Assembly (NCBI RefSeq): GCF_005862305.2
Contig: NZ_CP054021.1
Coordinates: 806,001-870,000, forward strand
Direction of reading: 5' to 3'
Source of the DNA: Rhizobium indicum
GTDB taxonomy: Bacteria > Pseudomonadota > Alphaproteobacteria > Rhizobiales > Rhizobiaceae
DNA length: 64,000 nt
The notes below the pieces were generated by a model. It was not told where the DNA came from and did not search any database. It worked only from the letters and a program-made list of their open reading frames with translations. The stretch's first letter is position 1; each line of letters begins with the position of its first letter. Of the stretch, positions 8,454-15,676 are shown piece by piece. Position numbers and translations under genes: made by a program.

Positions 8454-9585
8454 GCTCATCCACCAATATTTTCCGGAATTTCTCCGGAAAATAGCTGACT
8501 CTAGTGGCGGGGTCCAATTCGATGTCCACCGCAAGATGAGAATTGAAGTAGCTTGGCTCGACCAAACAGTCGAGAAAAGGGTGGGTGCAATTTGCTTCCA
8601 AGGTCACAAAGATGTGCGGGTGATCGGTTATCTCATCTCCGATTTCATCAACTTCTAATATGGAGTCAAAAGGTATTATACCCGCAACACTTATCAACGC
8701 GCGCTGGGCTTCCGGGATACCATACCAGACTTCCCAAAGAGAATTCTCTTCGGCTGTGCGCTCAATAGAACCTCTCCACGGATCACCGTGACGCATGTTC
8801 AAGTCCGAGTTAAATCCATTTGCGCAATCCCATTCATTCGTCTCGAGATTTAGGTAAGCGTAGTGCCTCCGCCACTGCAACCTTAACCCACTGTGAGTTA
8901 GCTGTGGGGCCGAATACACCCACCATCTGAAGTCTTCACGACCATGGCTGTAAGGGTATTGGTCATCATCGGCCGCCCTAATAAGAACGTCATTTTTGCC
9001 AACGAAAGCTCGCTTGAGTTTCCGCTTGATTGTCGTCCGTGCCCGAAGCCGGGCTTGCTCAGAGCGTCTGCGGATTTGAAGAGAAAGCCCGAAATAGGCG
9101 AATAGGAGATGGTCATTCCGAGGGCTGAATAACGCGTCCTCCAGTTCGGCTTCTCCCCAGAGATGGCACTCGGAGATACCTTTATCGTTGCACCACAGTC
9201 GGAACTTGTCGCGGCTCGTTTTTGAGAAATCAGTCGGCGCGCAAAGAATAATCCCGTAGATTTTCTCTCGTTCTTCTTCGGGAATGTCATTGAGATATTT
9301 GATCAGTTTGGCTGGCCCGATGCTGCGCTCACGCTTGCACTGTATCAACCAGACCCTATCTTGCGTTTCCGGTTCCTCGTCTTCAAGATCTGCCGGAAAA
9401 GGCGAGTATACCTCCCAGCCCCTTGCATCGAATCCGTCGTCCGATCCTGATCGTCCGGTGGCCTCCAACTGGCGCCAAGTTCGGAATTCGTAAAGCAACT
9501 GCCTCACGAGATCTTCAAAGCGTTTTGGTTCCAAGGCGCTAAATTGGAGCGGGTTTATGGTTCGCGTATAACCGGCCTTCGACAA
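8443..9585 (-). CDS. Mrr-like restriction endonuclease-fold protein (putative defence nuclease)
   Basis: 380 residues. The N-terminal 100 residues carry the PD-(D/E)xK pattern of Mrr-type nucleases: FEDLVRQLL helix with E24, GSDDGFDARG (47-56) and the core strand WLIQCKRE with Q82-C83-K84. The C-terminal two thirds are unrecognised and probably hold the target-recognition or partner domain. No methyltransferase is adjacent, so it would be a modification-dependent or otherwise regulated nuclease. The start is TTG at 9585 with GAGGA 7 nt upstream; a TGA in frame 9 nt further upstream excludes a longer form. It is read against the flanking island operons, as cargo genes often are. Confidence 0.75.
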   Translation of the reverse strand: MSKAGYTRTINPLQFSALEPKRFEDLVRQLLYEFRTWRQLEATGRSGSDDGFDARGWEVYSPFPADLEDEEPETQDRVWLIQCKRERSIGPAKLIKYLNDIPEEEREKIYGIILCAPTDFSKTSRDKFRLWCNDKGISECHLWGEAELEDALFSPRNDHLLFAYFGLSLQIRRRSEQARLRARTTIKRKLKRAFVGKNDVLIRAADDDQYPYSHGREDFRWWVYSAPQLTHSGLRLQWRRHYAYLNLETNEWDCANGFNSDLNMRHGDPWRGSIERTAEENSLWEVWYGIPEAQRALISVAGIIPFDSILEVDEIGDEITDHPHIFVTLEANCTHPFLDCLVEPSYFNSHLAVDIELDPATRVSYFPEKFRKILVDEPTA

Positions 9586-9780
9586 TTGCGATCCTCACAG
9601 CAGAATAGCGTGATTCGCATTATACTCCGCGGTCAACAAATAGAAGCTCCCAGAACGGCAAGCTGCCGCCGGAGAGCACGCTGCATCTCGCCACCGGGAC
9701 CGGCCACCTCCATCCGCACTATCGCTAACTCGGGGATTCCCACGCCTACCGCAGCCTGGCCGTATGCCACGCGAATTCAG
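9586..9780. other. Non-coding lead-in to the repeat array
   Basis: No gene is seen. It should hold the promoter of the nuclease (minus strand). AGCCTGGCCGTATGCCA at 9753-9769 is echoed at 10039-10055 (GGCCTGACCGTATGCCA), so the repeated block of the array extends at least this far left. Confidence 0.4.
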
Positions 9781-10208
9781 GTCGCCAAGGGTTGAGACCC
9801 ACCAATGCCGTGTCAATTGGTTAGTATGAGAGGTCCATTTTTTGCGAAGTTGTCACCTGTATAGTTGAAGCCGTCGCACCACGCCGCTCCAAGTCCCCGA
9901 GGGGTGAGAGCCGCGCATTTGCTGACTGCCGCCGCCGCCATCGATAAACTGGCTTTATAGGTAGGAATAACAGGAAGTTGTTACCTGTAGAGGTGAAGGG
10001 GCCGTCCCTTTGCGGCATCCCGTGGTGTGGATAGTTGAGGCCTGACCGTATGCCATGGGAACTCAAGTCACCAAGGGTTTGAGTACGGACTGACATGGGC
10101 CGCCCTCAATAAATATGCGGCCTAATGTTTAAATTCCGACGATTTGTCACCTGTATAGATGAAGGTGACGGACCCTCACGCGCATTCAAGTCACCAGGGG
10201 TTGAGATG
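9781..10208 (+). repeat. Degenerate phased repeat array (7-8 copies)
   Basis: A motif of the form GTCACC-N5-7-TTGA(A)G begins at 9781, 9852, 9893, 9980, 10067, 10146 and 10190, with a weaker copy at 10022. Two flavours appear: one with TGTATAG in the middle (9852, 9980, 10146) and one with AAGGG (9781, 9893, 10067, 10190). Distances cluster near 42-45 bp or twice that (87). Flavour two often has CTCAA...TTGAG inverted ends. No open frame of note covers the region. It may be a second iteron set, an operator array or a packaging site. Confidence 0.55.
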
Positions 10209-10311
10209 GATTTTTTTCCAGCCATCTGACTTTTCGTGTGCAGTTAATGCGTACCTTTATAGGAAGACCTGACTTTCTCCGATCTCGGGGAGAGTAGAGT
10301 GAAGACAATCC
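10209..10311. other. Non-coding segment between array and terminators
   Basis: It holds a T7 run (10210-10217 region) and a small hairpin TCTCC/GGAGA near 10276-10292. No gene. It may encode the body of a short RNA ending at the terminator at 10312-10340. Confidence 0.3.
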
Positions 10312-10340
10312 AGCCGCTCCTCACCGGGCGGCTTTTTATT
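10312..10340 (+). terminator. Rho-independent terminator 1 upstream of the capsid operon
   Basis: AGCCGC (10312-10317) pairs with GCGGCT (10328-10333), followed by TTTTTATT. Nothing protein-coding precedes it on the plus strand for 1.9 kb, so it must end an RNA from the array/origin region or from rep. Confidence 0.75.
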
Positions 10341-10403
10341 GCCGACGCCGGATGTACGCGCGGCGATACCATCCCTTGCGCGCATGTCGCTGCGAGGTTG
10401 ATC

Positions 10404-10448
10404 AAGCCGCTCGCCGGAGCGTCCTCTACGGCGAGCGGCTTTTGTTTT
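10404..10448 (+). terminator. Rho-independent terminator 2 upstream of the capsid operon
   Basis: A perfect 12-bp stem, AGCCGCTCGCCG (10405-10416) with CGGCGAGCGGCT (10429-10440), then TTTTGTTTT. The 64 nt between the two terminators suggests a second short transcript. The capsid promoter must lie between this and 10480 or transcription must read through. Confidence 0.85.
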
Positions 10449-10479
10449 GCCCAATCGAAAATCTAACAAAGGTTAGCCA

Positions 10480-10920
10480 ATGTCTTGGACTGCCCGCGAA
10501 TATGCCGTGGCGGAAGCCGCCCGCGTGGCGGGGATCCACCGCGCTCACCTCGACGTCATCATCAATCGAACGAAACCTTTATCGCCGCTCTTTTCCGAAA
10601 AGCGAAAAGGTCGACGCTGGTTCTCCGCCAAAGACATCACCGTCTTGCGGGTGGCCTACGAGCTTGACCGCGCCGGCCGCAATTGGCCAACCGCCATAGC
10701 GCAAGCGTTCGAACACCTTGCCACGCCACCGCCCGGTGACGCGCTTCTTGTCGTCCCTGTCCTGTCGGTGTCGTCGACATCGGGACGCATGCTGTCGGGC
10801 CTGCCTGTCCTGCCTGGCAGCAGTTCGATGATCGTCCTGCCGGTCGGCAAGATCACTGACGACATCGTTGCGGCATGCGAACACATAAAGGAGACCGCCG
10901 TTGTGGCCGTTTCAGAATAA
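10480..10920 (+). CDS. MerR-like HTH protein heading the capsid operon
   Basis: 146 residues. The N-terminal half (TAREYAVAEAARVAGIHRAHL, then GRRWFSAKDITVLRVAYEL) has the layout of a MerR/AlpA-type DNA-binding domain: a helix-turn-helix followed by a wing that reads into an xDIxxL helix. The C-terminal half is hydrophobic and Ser/Pro-rich. It overlaps the portal start by 20 bp and so is coupled to it. It may activate the morphogenesis genes or sense helper induction; a role in DNA packaging is the alternative. Confidence 0.6.
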   Translation: MSWTAREYAVAEAARVAGIHRAHLDVIINRTKPLSPLFSEKRKGRRWFSAKDITVLRVAYELDRAGRNWPTAIAQAFEHLATPPPGDALLVVPVLSVSSTSGRMLSGLPVLPGSSSMIVLPVGKITDDIVAACEHIKETAVVAVSE

Positions 10921-12106
10921 AACCCCTCCCGCCGTCGAAACCAAATCCCTGGGCGATCCGACGGCGGAACTGCTCGAACTCTTCGGTGCCATGCCCGCTG
11001 GCACGTCGATCAGCAATGCCGAGGCGCTTTCAGTTCCAGCCGTCTCTGCTGCTGTGCGCATCATCTCAGAAGCTGCGGCCAGCCTGGACTTGAAACTCAA
11101 GCGCAAGGTCGGTGACGCTGAAGAAGATGTAACGGACCATCCCGGCCTGAAGCTTCTCACAGGCCAGGCCAACGGCTGGACGAGCGGCTTTGAGATCATT
11201 CGCGATCTTGTCGCTGGTGCCCTGACCAAGGATACCGGCGCGCTTTGCTATGTCACCAAGGTGAACGGCGAGCCGCGCGAAATGATCGTCTATCGAGACG
11301 GCATCATAGGGGTAGACGAAGACGATAAGACCGGCGAACCGAAATACCGGATTGGCGGGCAGTTCGCTTCATCGAAGAACATCATGCGTGTCCGCGGCCC
11401 ATTCACGCGATGCCCACTGTCCATGGCCCGCAGCGCCATCAGCACGGCCAGTGCTATGGAAGGCTATGCAAATGGCCTATGGACGAACGGCGCCCGCCCT
11501 GGCGGGGTTATCGAAACCCCTCAAAAACTAGGGTCTGATGGCGTCAAGGCGTTGCTGGCCGGCTGGAAGGCGGCGTTCAGCGGCAAGGCGAACGCTGGCA
11601 AAACCGCCGTGCTCTATGAAGGCGCCGTTTACAAGCAGATGGCGCTAACCAGCGTCGATGGCGAGTTCACGGCCAGCCGGACCTTCCAGATACTCGAGGT
11701 GGCGCGCGCATTCAGAGTCCCACCGGGCATGCTCTTTGAGCTGACCCGCAACACGTGGGGTAACTCCGAACAGCAAGCCAAGGAATTCATCCAATACACG
11801 CTGATTCCGTGGCTGCGGATCCTTGAGGCCGCCTTCAATCGCACGCTCCTGTCTGAAGAGGAGCGCGGCGAATATCGCTTTGCCTTCGACATTGACGACA
11901 CCAGCCAAGCCGACCTCACGGCGCGCGCTACGGCCATCAGCACTCTTATCACGGCACGGGTTCTAAATCCGAACGAAGCCCGCGACTGGCTCGGTATGCC
12001 ACCTCGTGACGGCGGCAACGAGTTCGCCAATCCGGCGATCGACACGGCGAAACCAGCCGCGAACGACAACACACCATCACCGAAAGAAGCCGCCAATGGC
12101 AAATAG
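10901..12106 (+). CDS. HK97-family portal protein
   Basis: 401 residues forming the dodecameric DNA entry vertex of the head. Family hallmarks are read in order: ALSVPAVSAAVRIISEAAASL near the N-terminus, GFEIIRDLVAGALTKDTGALC, GGVIETPQKL, a long EVARAFRVPPGMLFEL segment and WGNSEQQAKEFIQYTLIPWL, ending in the low-complexity tail after MPPRDGG. The start is TTG at 10901 with AAGGAG 7 nt upstream. It overlaps the HTH gene before it and the protease gene after it, a tight assembly operon. Confidence 0.95.
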   Translation: MWPFQNKTPPAVETKSLGDPTAELLELFGAMPAGTSISNAEALSVPAVSAAVRIISEAAASLDLKLKRKVGDAEEDVTDHPGLKLLTGQANGWTSGFEIIRDLVAGALTKDTGALCYVTKVNGEPREMIVYRDGIIGVDEDDKTGEPKYRIGGQFASSKNIMRVRGPFTRCPLSMARSAISTASAMEGYANGLWTNGARPGGVIETPQKLGSDGVKALLAGWKAAFSGKANAGKTAVLYEGAVYKQMALTSVDGEFTASRTFQILEVARAFRVPPGMLFELTRNTWGNSEQQAKEFIQYTLIPWLRILEAAFNRTLLSEEERGEYRFAFDIDDTSQADLTARATAISTLITARVLNPNEARDWLGMPPRDGGNEFANPAIDTAKPAANDNTPSPKEAANGK

Positions 12107-12632
12107 TCCCGGAACGCTTATCGAACTCGACACAAAGGCCATTGCCGAGGACGGCACATTCACCGGCTACGCCAGCGTCTTCGGCGTCAAAGACCGTGGT
12201 CGGGACGTCGTCATGCCAGGCGCCTTCAAGAAGTCGCTAGCGGCCTACCCGCCCGGCAAGGTCAAGATGCTTCTCCAGCACGATACGCGCGAGCCTGTCG
12301 GCATCTGGCTGAAGTTTGAGGAAGACGCCAAGGGGCTCAAGGCCACCGGGCGCCTCATTCTTGAAACGGTCAAAGGGCGCGAAACCTACGAGCTGATGAA
12401 AGCGGGCGCTTATGACTCCCTGTCCATCGGCTTCCGGACGGTACGCGACGAACTGGACCGCAAGCAGGGTGCTCGCCTCCTGCACGAAGTCGAACTTCGC
12501 GAGGTGTCCATCGTGACGTTCGCGATGAACGAAGCGGCGACCATTTCAGCCGTCAAGCAACAGGCCGCCAGCTTTTCAGAGCTCGTCGCCGCCATCAATG
12601 ACACCACCCGCAAAATCAAGGAATCAAAATGA
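12096..12632 (+). CDS. HK97-family prohead protease
   Basis: 178 residues (S78/U35 family), which cleaves the scaffold-like delta domain of the capsid protein during head maturation. The catalytic His lies in MLLQHDTREPVG (H62) and the Ser in YDSLSIGFRT (S110), then the family signature EVELREVSIVTFAMNEAA. The ATG at 12096 overlaps the portal stop. A longer reading from 12006 would run inside portal with a biased, His/Arg-rich leader and is rejected. Its stop overlaps the capsid ATG (12629). Confidence 0.93.
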   Translation: MANSPGTLIELDTKAIAEDGTFTGYASVFGVKDRGRDVVMPGAFKKSLAAYPPGKVKMLLQHDTREPVGIWLKFEEDAKGLKATGRLILETVKGRETYELMKAGAYDSLSIGFRTVRDELDRKQGARLLHEVELREVSIVTFAMNEAATISAVKQQAASFSELVAAINDTTRKIKESK

Positions 12633-13750
12633 GCGCTGCTCTTAAACTCGAAACCAAGTCCGAATCCGAAGATACGATCGTCGAAGTCAAAACGGCGCTC
12701 GAGACACTCACTACCGAGGTCAAGGCCAAAGCAGACAACGACAACAAGCTTGTCGCTCGCATTACCGAGCTTGAAACGAAGCTCGCCCGCCCGAACATCA
12801 TTCGCGCAGCCAATGACAATGAGCCGTCGGCTGAGCAGAAGTCGTTCGAAGCCTATCTCCGCACTGGCGACAAAGCCGGCCCTGAAGAACTTAAGACCCT
12901 CACGGTTTCGAGCGATCCACAGGGCGGTTACCTCGCTCCCGCAGAAATGTCGACCGAATTCGTTCGCAACCTGGTCCAGTTCTCCCCGATCCGTGCCGTT
13001 GCCAGTGTCCGCTCGACGAGCTCGCCTTCCGTGATTTACCCGGCCCGTACCGGCGTCACGAACGCGAAGTGGAAGGGCGAAACCCAGTCACAGGAGGCCA
13101 GCGAACCGAGTTTCGGTCAGGCTGAAATCCCGGTCAACGAGGTCAACACCTACGTCGACATTTCGAATCAGCTGCTTGCTGACTCGGCCGGCTCCGCAGA
13201 GCAGGAAGTTCGCCTCGCGCTCGCTGAAGACTTCGGTCAGAAGGAGGCCGCTGCGTTCCTCACGGGTACCGGCTCCAACATGCCGAAGGGCCTTTTCGTC
13301 GACACGGCGATCACGTCCTATGCTGCGGCTGCCGCTGCCGCTCTTGCCGCGGATGACCTGATCAACGTTTATTATGACATGCCCGCCGCCTACCGGGCTG
13401 CCGGCACCTGGGGAATGAACAGCAAGACTCTCGCCGCTGTTCGCAAGTTGAAGGAAAGCGGTACGGGCTCGTACATCTGGCAGCCGGCCCTAACTCTAGG
13501 CCAGCCTGAAACTATTTTGGGCCGTCCGGTTATCGAACTGATCGAGGCTGACGATATCGGCGCCAACAAGTCTCCGGTTATCTTCGGCGATTTCAGCGGC
13601 TACCGCATCGTCGATCGTCTTGCCCTGTCCATCCTCGTCAATCCGTACATCAAAGCCACGGAAGGCATTACCCGCTTTCACGCTACCCGACGGGTGGGTG
13701 GCGCTGTGCTTCAGGCTGCGAAGTTCCGGAAGCTGAAGAACCCGGCGTAA
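12629..13750 (+). CDS. HK97-family major capsid protein
   Basis: 373 residues. Residues 1-60 are a charged coiled coil (LETKSESEDTIVEVKTALET...), equivalent to the delta scaffold removed by the protease. The HK97 fold follows: AYLRTGDK (N-arm), PQGGYLAPAEMSTEFVRNL, then the E-loop and P-domain around EASEPSFGQAEIPVNEV and AFLTGTGSNMPKGL, ending RVGGAVLQAAKFRKLKNPA. Having its own capsid gene separates this island from PICIs that redirect a helper's capsid. A terminator-like hairpin follows. Confidence 0.95.
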   Translation: MSAALKLETKSESEDTIVEVKTALETLTTEVKAKADNDNKLVARITELETKLARPNIIRAANDNEPSAEQKSFEAYLRTGDKAGPEELKTLTVSSDPQGGYLAPAEMSTEFVRNLVQFSPIRAVASVRSTSSPSVIYPARTGVTNAKWKGETQSQEASEPSFGQAEIPVNEVNTYVDISNQLLADSAGSAEQEVRLALAEDFGQKEAAAFLTGTGSNMPKGLFVDTAITSYAAAAAAALAADDLINVYYDMPAAYRAAGTWGMNSKTLAAVRKLKESGTGSYIWQPALTLGQPETILGRPVIELIEADDIGANKSPVIFGDFSGYRIVDRLALSILVNPYIKATEGITRFHATRRVGGAVLQAAKFRKLKNPA

Positions 13751-13775
13751 AGCCCTCCGAGCTTTCCCACTATTC

Positions 13776-13801
13776 GGGCGGCCACTGCGCCGCCCTCCTC
13801 A
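13776..13801 (+). terminator. Terminator-like hairpin after the capsid gene
   Basis: GGGCGGC (13776-13782) with GCCGCCC (13789-13795), then TCCTCATTTT. It could be a partial terminator that sets a high capsid-to-downstream ratio. Confidence 0.5.
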
Positions 13802-13818
13802 TTTTCTAGGAGAATAAT

Positions 13819-14199
13819 ATGCGTTCACTCGCAGCTAATATCGGCGCGCGTTCGTCGATCGATCCCGCAGTACAGTCTGCTTCCGCCAACGGCACCGGCA
13901 TTGACACGCTCGGCTTTGGCAGCTTGGCGTTTCTCGTCCAGACCGGCGCGATTGTCGGTTCTGGCGCGTTCGGTGTCACACTCGAAGACTCCGACGATAA
14001 CGTCACCTTCGCAGCCGTCGCTGCCGAACAGGTCAAGAGCAACGCCCCGGCCGTGCTCACCGCAAGCGGCACGTTCAAAGTCGGCTATCACGGGTTCAAA
14101 CGCTATGTGCGCCCTGTGCTGACCAAGGCATCCGGAACGTCTATTGCGGCAGGTGTCGCTGCGGTCCTGGGCCGTGCGGCGAGCCGACCGGTCGCCTAA
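13819..14199 (+). CDS. Putative capsid decoration / head-stabilising protein
   Basis: 126 residues, Ala/Gly/Ser-rich and beta-predicted: LGFGSLAFLVQTGAIVGSGAFGVTLEDSDDNVTF then VGYHGFKRYVRPVLT. Short proteins of this pattern often lie right after the capsid gene in HK97-like phages of alphaproteobacteria. TAGGAG lies about 8 nt upstream of the ATG. The role is inferred from position and composition only. Confidence 0.6.
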   Translation: MRSLAANIGARSSIDPAVQSASANGTGIDTLGFGSLAFLVQTGAIVGSGAFGVTLEDSDDNVTFAAVAAEQVKSNAPAVLTASGTFKVGYHGFKRYVRPVLTKASGTSIAAGVAAVLGRAASRPVA

Positions 14200-14304
14200 C
14201 CCAATCCGGCGGGACGATGTGGGGCGCGAGCGGCGCCTGAAGATCATGGTGGCCCGCCAATCTCTTCTTCCATCATGATCACGCTAAGCGGCTGGTAACC
14301 GCGT

Positions 14305-14338
14305 GGCGGCGGTCGGGGTGATCCCGGCCGCCTTCATC
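14305..14338 (+). terminator. Terminator-like hairpin before HNH
   Basis: GGCGGC (14305-14310) with GCCGCC (14327-14332), and an inner CGGG/CCCG, followed by TTCATCTC. The T-run is weak, so it may be an attenuator only. Confidence 0.35.
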
Positions 14339-14351
14339 TCAAGGAACATCA

Positions 14352-14699
14352 ATGCCAAACGTTATTTGCCCTTGTGGCTTTAGCGTGCCCAAGGGTACGC
14401 GATGCGATTGCTCCACCAAGCGAGCAGCAGCCCGTCAGCGCGAGCTTGACGCAGCACGCGGCAGTGCGGCCAGTCGTGGTTATGATGGCAAGTGGGCCAA
14501 GGAAAGCAAAGCCTGGCTCGCTGCTCTTGGTAGCCCATTGTGCGCCTGTGGTTGCGGTCGGCCTGCTAACATGGTCGATCACATCATCGCGCCAAAGGGT
14601 GACAAGAAGCTGTTCTGGTCTCGCAGCAACTGGCAGCCATACCACGACATCTGCAACCGTCGTAAGGCGATCAAGAGTGAAGGTGGCTTTGGGCGTTAG
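14352..14699 (+). CDS. HNH endonuclease (packaging-associated)
   Basis: 115 residues with two zinc-binding Cys pairs and the HNH core: CACGCGRPANMVDHIIAP, then WSRSNWQPYHDICNRRK. HNH proteins next to terminase in HK97-type phages and cf-PICIs are needed for terminase to cut cos DNA. AAGGAAC is about 7 nt upstream of the ATG. Here it is separated from terS by the connector gene and a small antisense gene. Confidence 0.9.
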   Translation: MPNVICPCGFSVPKGTRCDCSTKRAAARQRELDAARGSAASRGYDGKWAKESKAWLAALGSPLCACGCGRPANMVDHIIAPKGDKKLFWSRSNWQPYHDICNRRKAIKSEGGFGR

Positions 14700-14851
14700 A
14701 TACTGTTCATCAGCCTCTTCAACTTGCTGATGGCATCATCGAGCTCGCGTCTTGCCTTGTCTAGATCCTCATTGCGGATCGCTCTCTCGCAATCATCGAG
14801 TTCATTGCGGAGCACGCGTCTAAGCGTCTCCCTGACTTCGTCTGCATCCAT
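14696..14851 (-). CDS. Small acidic coiled-coil protein encoded antisense in the capsid operon (51 aa)
   Basis: It begins MDADEVRETLRRVLRNELDD and is predicted entirely helical, with heptad-like Leu spacing and high Glu/Asp/Arg content. GGGAGG 6 nt upstream of the ATG (14851) is among the best ribosome sites of the island. It sits in the gap between HNH and connector, overlapping the HNH stop by 4 bp. No family is recognised. A regulator or inhibitor of packaging, or an Arc-like factor, is conceivable; this is conjecture. Confidence 0.6.
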   Translation of the reverse strand: MDADEVRETLRRVLRNELDDCERAIRNEDLDKARRELDDAISKLKRLMNSI

Positions 14852-14974
14852 TCTCGCCTCCCAATGCTGCCGCAGCCTCGCACAACCGGGGGTCGGTCGT
14901 CAATTTCCCCCCAAACGGGTTGGACCAGCGTGGGTGGCTTCTTCGGTATAACCTCTAATTGGGAATTTCATCCT

Positions 14975-15265
14975 ATGGCAATCGTCGACCTTGTCGCCGC
15001 AAAGGCGCACCTGCGCATCACTTTCAGCGATGACGACAACCTCATCGAGGGCAAGATCGAGGCCGCGCAGGCCCATCTGGAGTCCCTGCTCGGCTATGAA
15101 ATCGAAACCGAGTTCCCGACAGTGCCAGACGACTTTAAGCAGGCTGTCCTGGCGCTCGTGGGCCATTGGTATGAGAACCGAGAGGCCACCGGTGAAAACC
15201 TTTTTGAAGCGCCCTTTTCCGTTTGGGATGTTGTCCGGGAGCGCCGCTCCTATGCGTGGGAGTGA
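14975..15265 (+). CDS. Head-tail connector (gp6-like adaptor)
   Basis: 96 residues of the HK97 gp6/YqbG type: MAIVDLVAAKAHLRITFSDDD, the usual AAQAHLESLLGYE helix and AVLALVGHWYENRE near the end. It forms a ring below the portal and is the docking point for a tail. In this island it is the last head protein seen, so helper tails or an unrecognised stopper must attach here. The shorter start at 14975 is preferred; the frame upstream of it lacks family features. Confidence 0.88.
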   Translation: MAIVDLVAAKAHLRITFSDDDNLIEGKIEAAQAHLESLLGYEIETEFPTVPDDFKQAVLALVGHWYENREATGENLFEAPFSVWDVVRERRSYAWE

Positions 15266-15268
15266 CCG

Positions 15269-15676
15269 ATGGCCCGTGGACGAAAGGCGGCCGTAACGGC
15301 CCTCGACGGCGCGCTTTCCTCAGCCCCGCCCGCGCCCAAGTGGCTGCCTTCGCACGCGAAAGCAGAATGGCGCCGCGTTGTGCCGCAGCTTGTCGTCGAT
15401 CGGAAGATTGCCGCGCACGAACTTGGCACGGTCGAAGCCTACTGCCTGGCCGTAGCGAACATGCGGACGGCCGAGGCGATCGTGTCCAAGGATGGCCCGA
15501 CCTACGTCTCGCCGACCGGTGAATTGAAGCGACACCCCGCCACAACCCTTGTCAAGGAAGCCGTGGAAGCCTCTCGCAGGCTGGCCGCAGAGCTTGGTTT
15601 GACGCCAGCCAGCAGAACAAAGAACAAGGGAGGCGCCGTTGGAAGTGATGAAGACGACGCCCTTGGCGACATCTAG
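15269..15676 (+). CDS. terS: Terminase small subunit (P27 family)
   Basis: 135 residues, DNA-recognition subunit. P27-family pattern: PPAPKWLPSHAKAEWRRVVPQL, then AAHELGTVEAYCLAVANMRTAEAIV and a KRHPATTLVKEAVEASRRLAAELGL segment before a disordered acidic tail. It starts 3 bp after the connector stop. Its specificity would pick island DNA over helper DNA, so the packaging site must be in the island. Confidence 0.92.
   Translation: MARGRKAAVTALDGALSSAPPAPKWLPSHAKAEWRRVVPQLVVDRKIAAHELGTVEAYCLAVANMRTAEAIVSKDGPTYVSPTGELKRHPATTLVKEAVEASRRLAAELGLTPASRTKNKGGAVGSDEDDALGDI

Noticed and set aside
9781-10208. CRISPR array
   Set aside because: Repeats are only about 20 bp, degenerate, of two alternating flavours and irregular in spacing; no cas genes.
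12006-12632. 208-aa form of the prohead protease
   Set aside because: The extra 30 residues read through the end of portal in another frame and are His/Arg/Thr-rich; ATG 12096 fits the family length.
14724-14951. 75-aa Ser/Leu-rich plus-strand ORF between HNH and connector
   Set aside because: It is the complement of the small acidic coiled-coil gene; Ser/Leu richness is the usual antisense signature.
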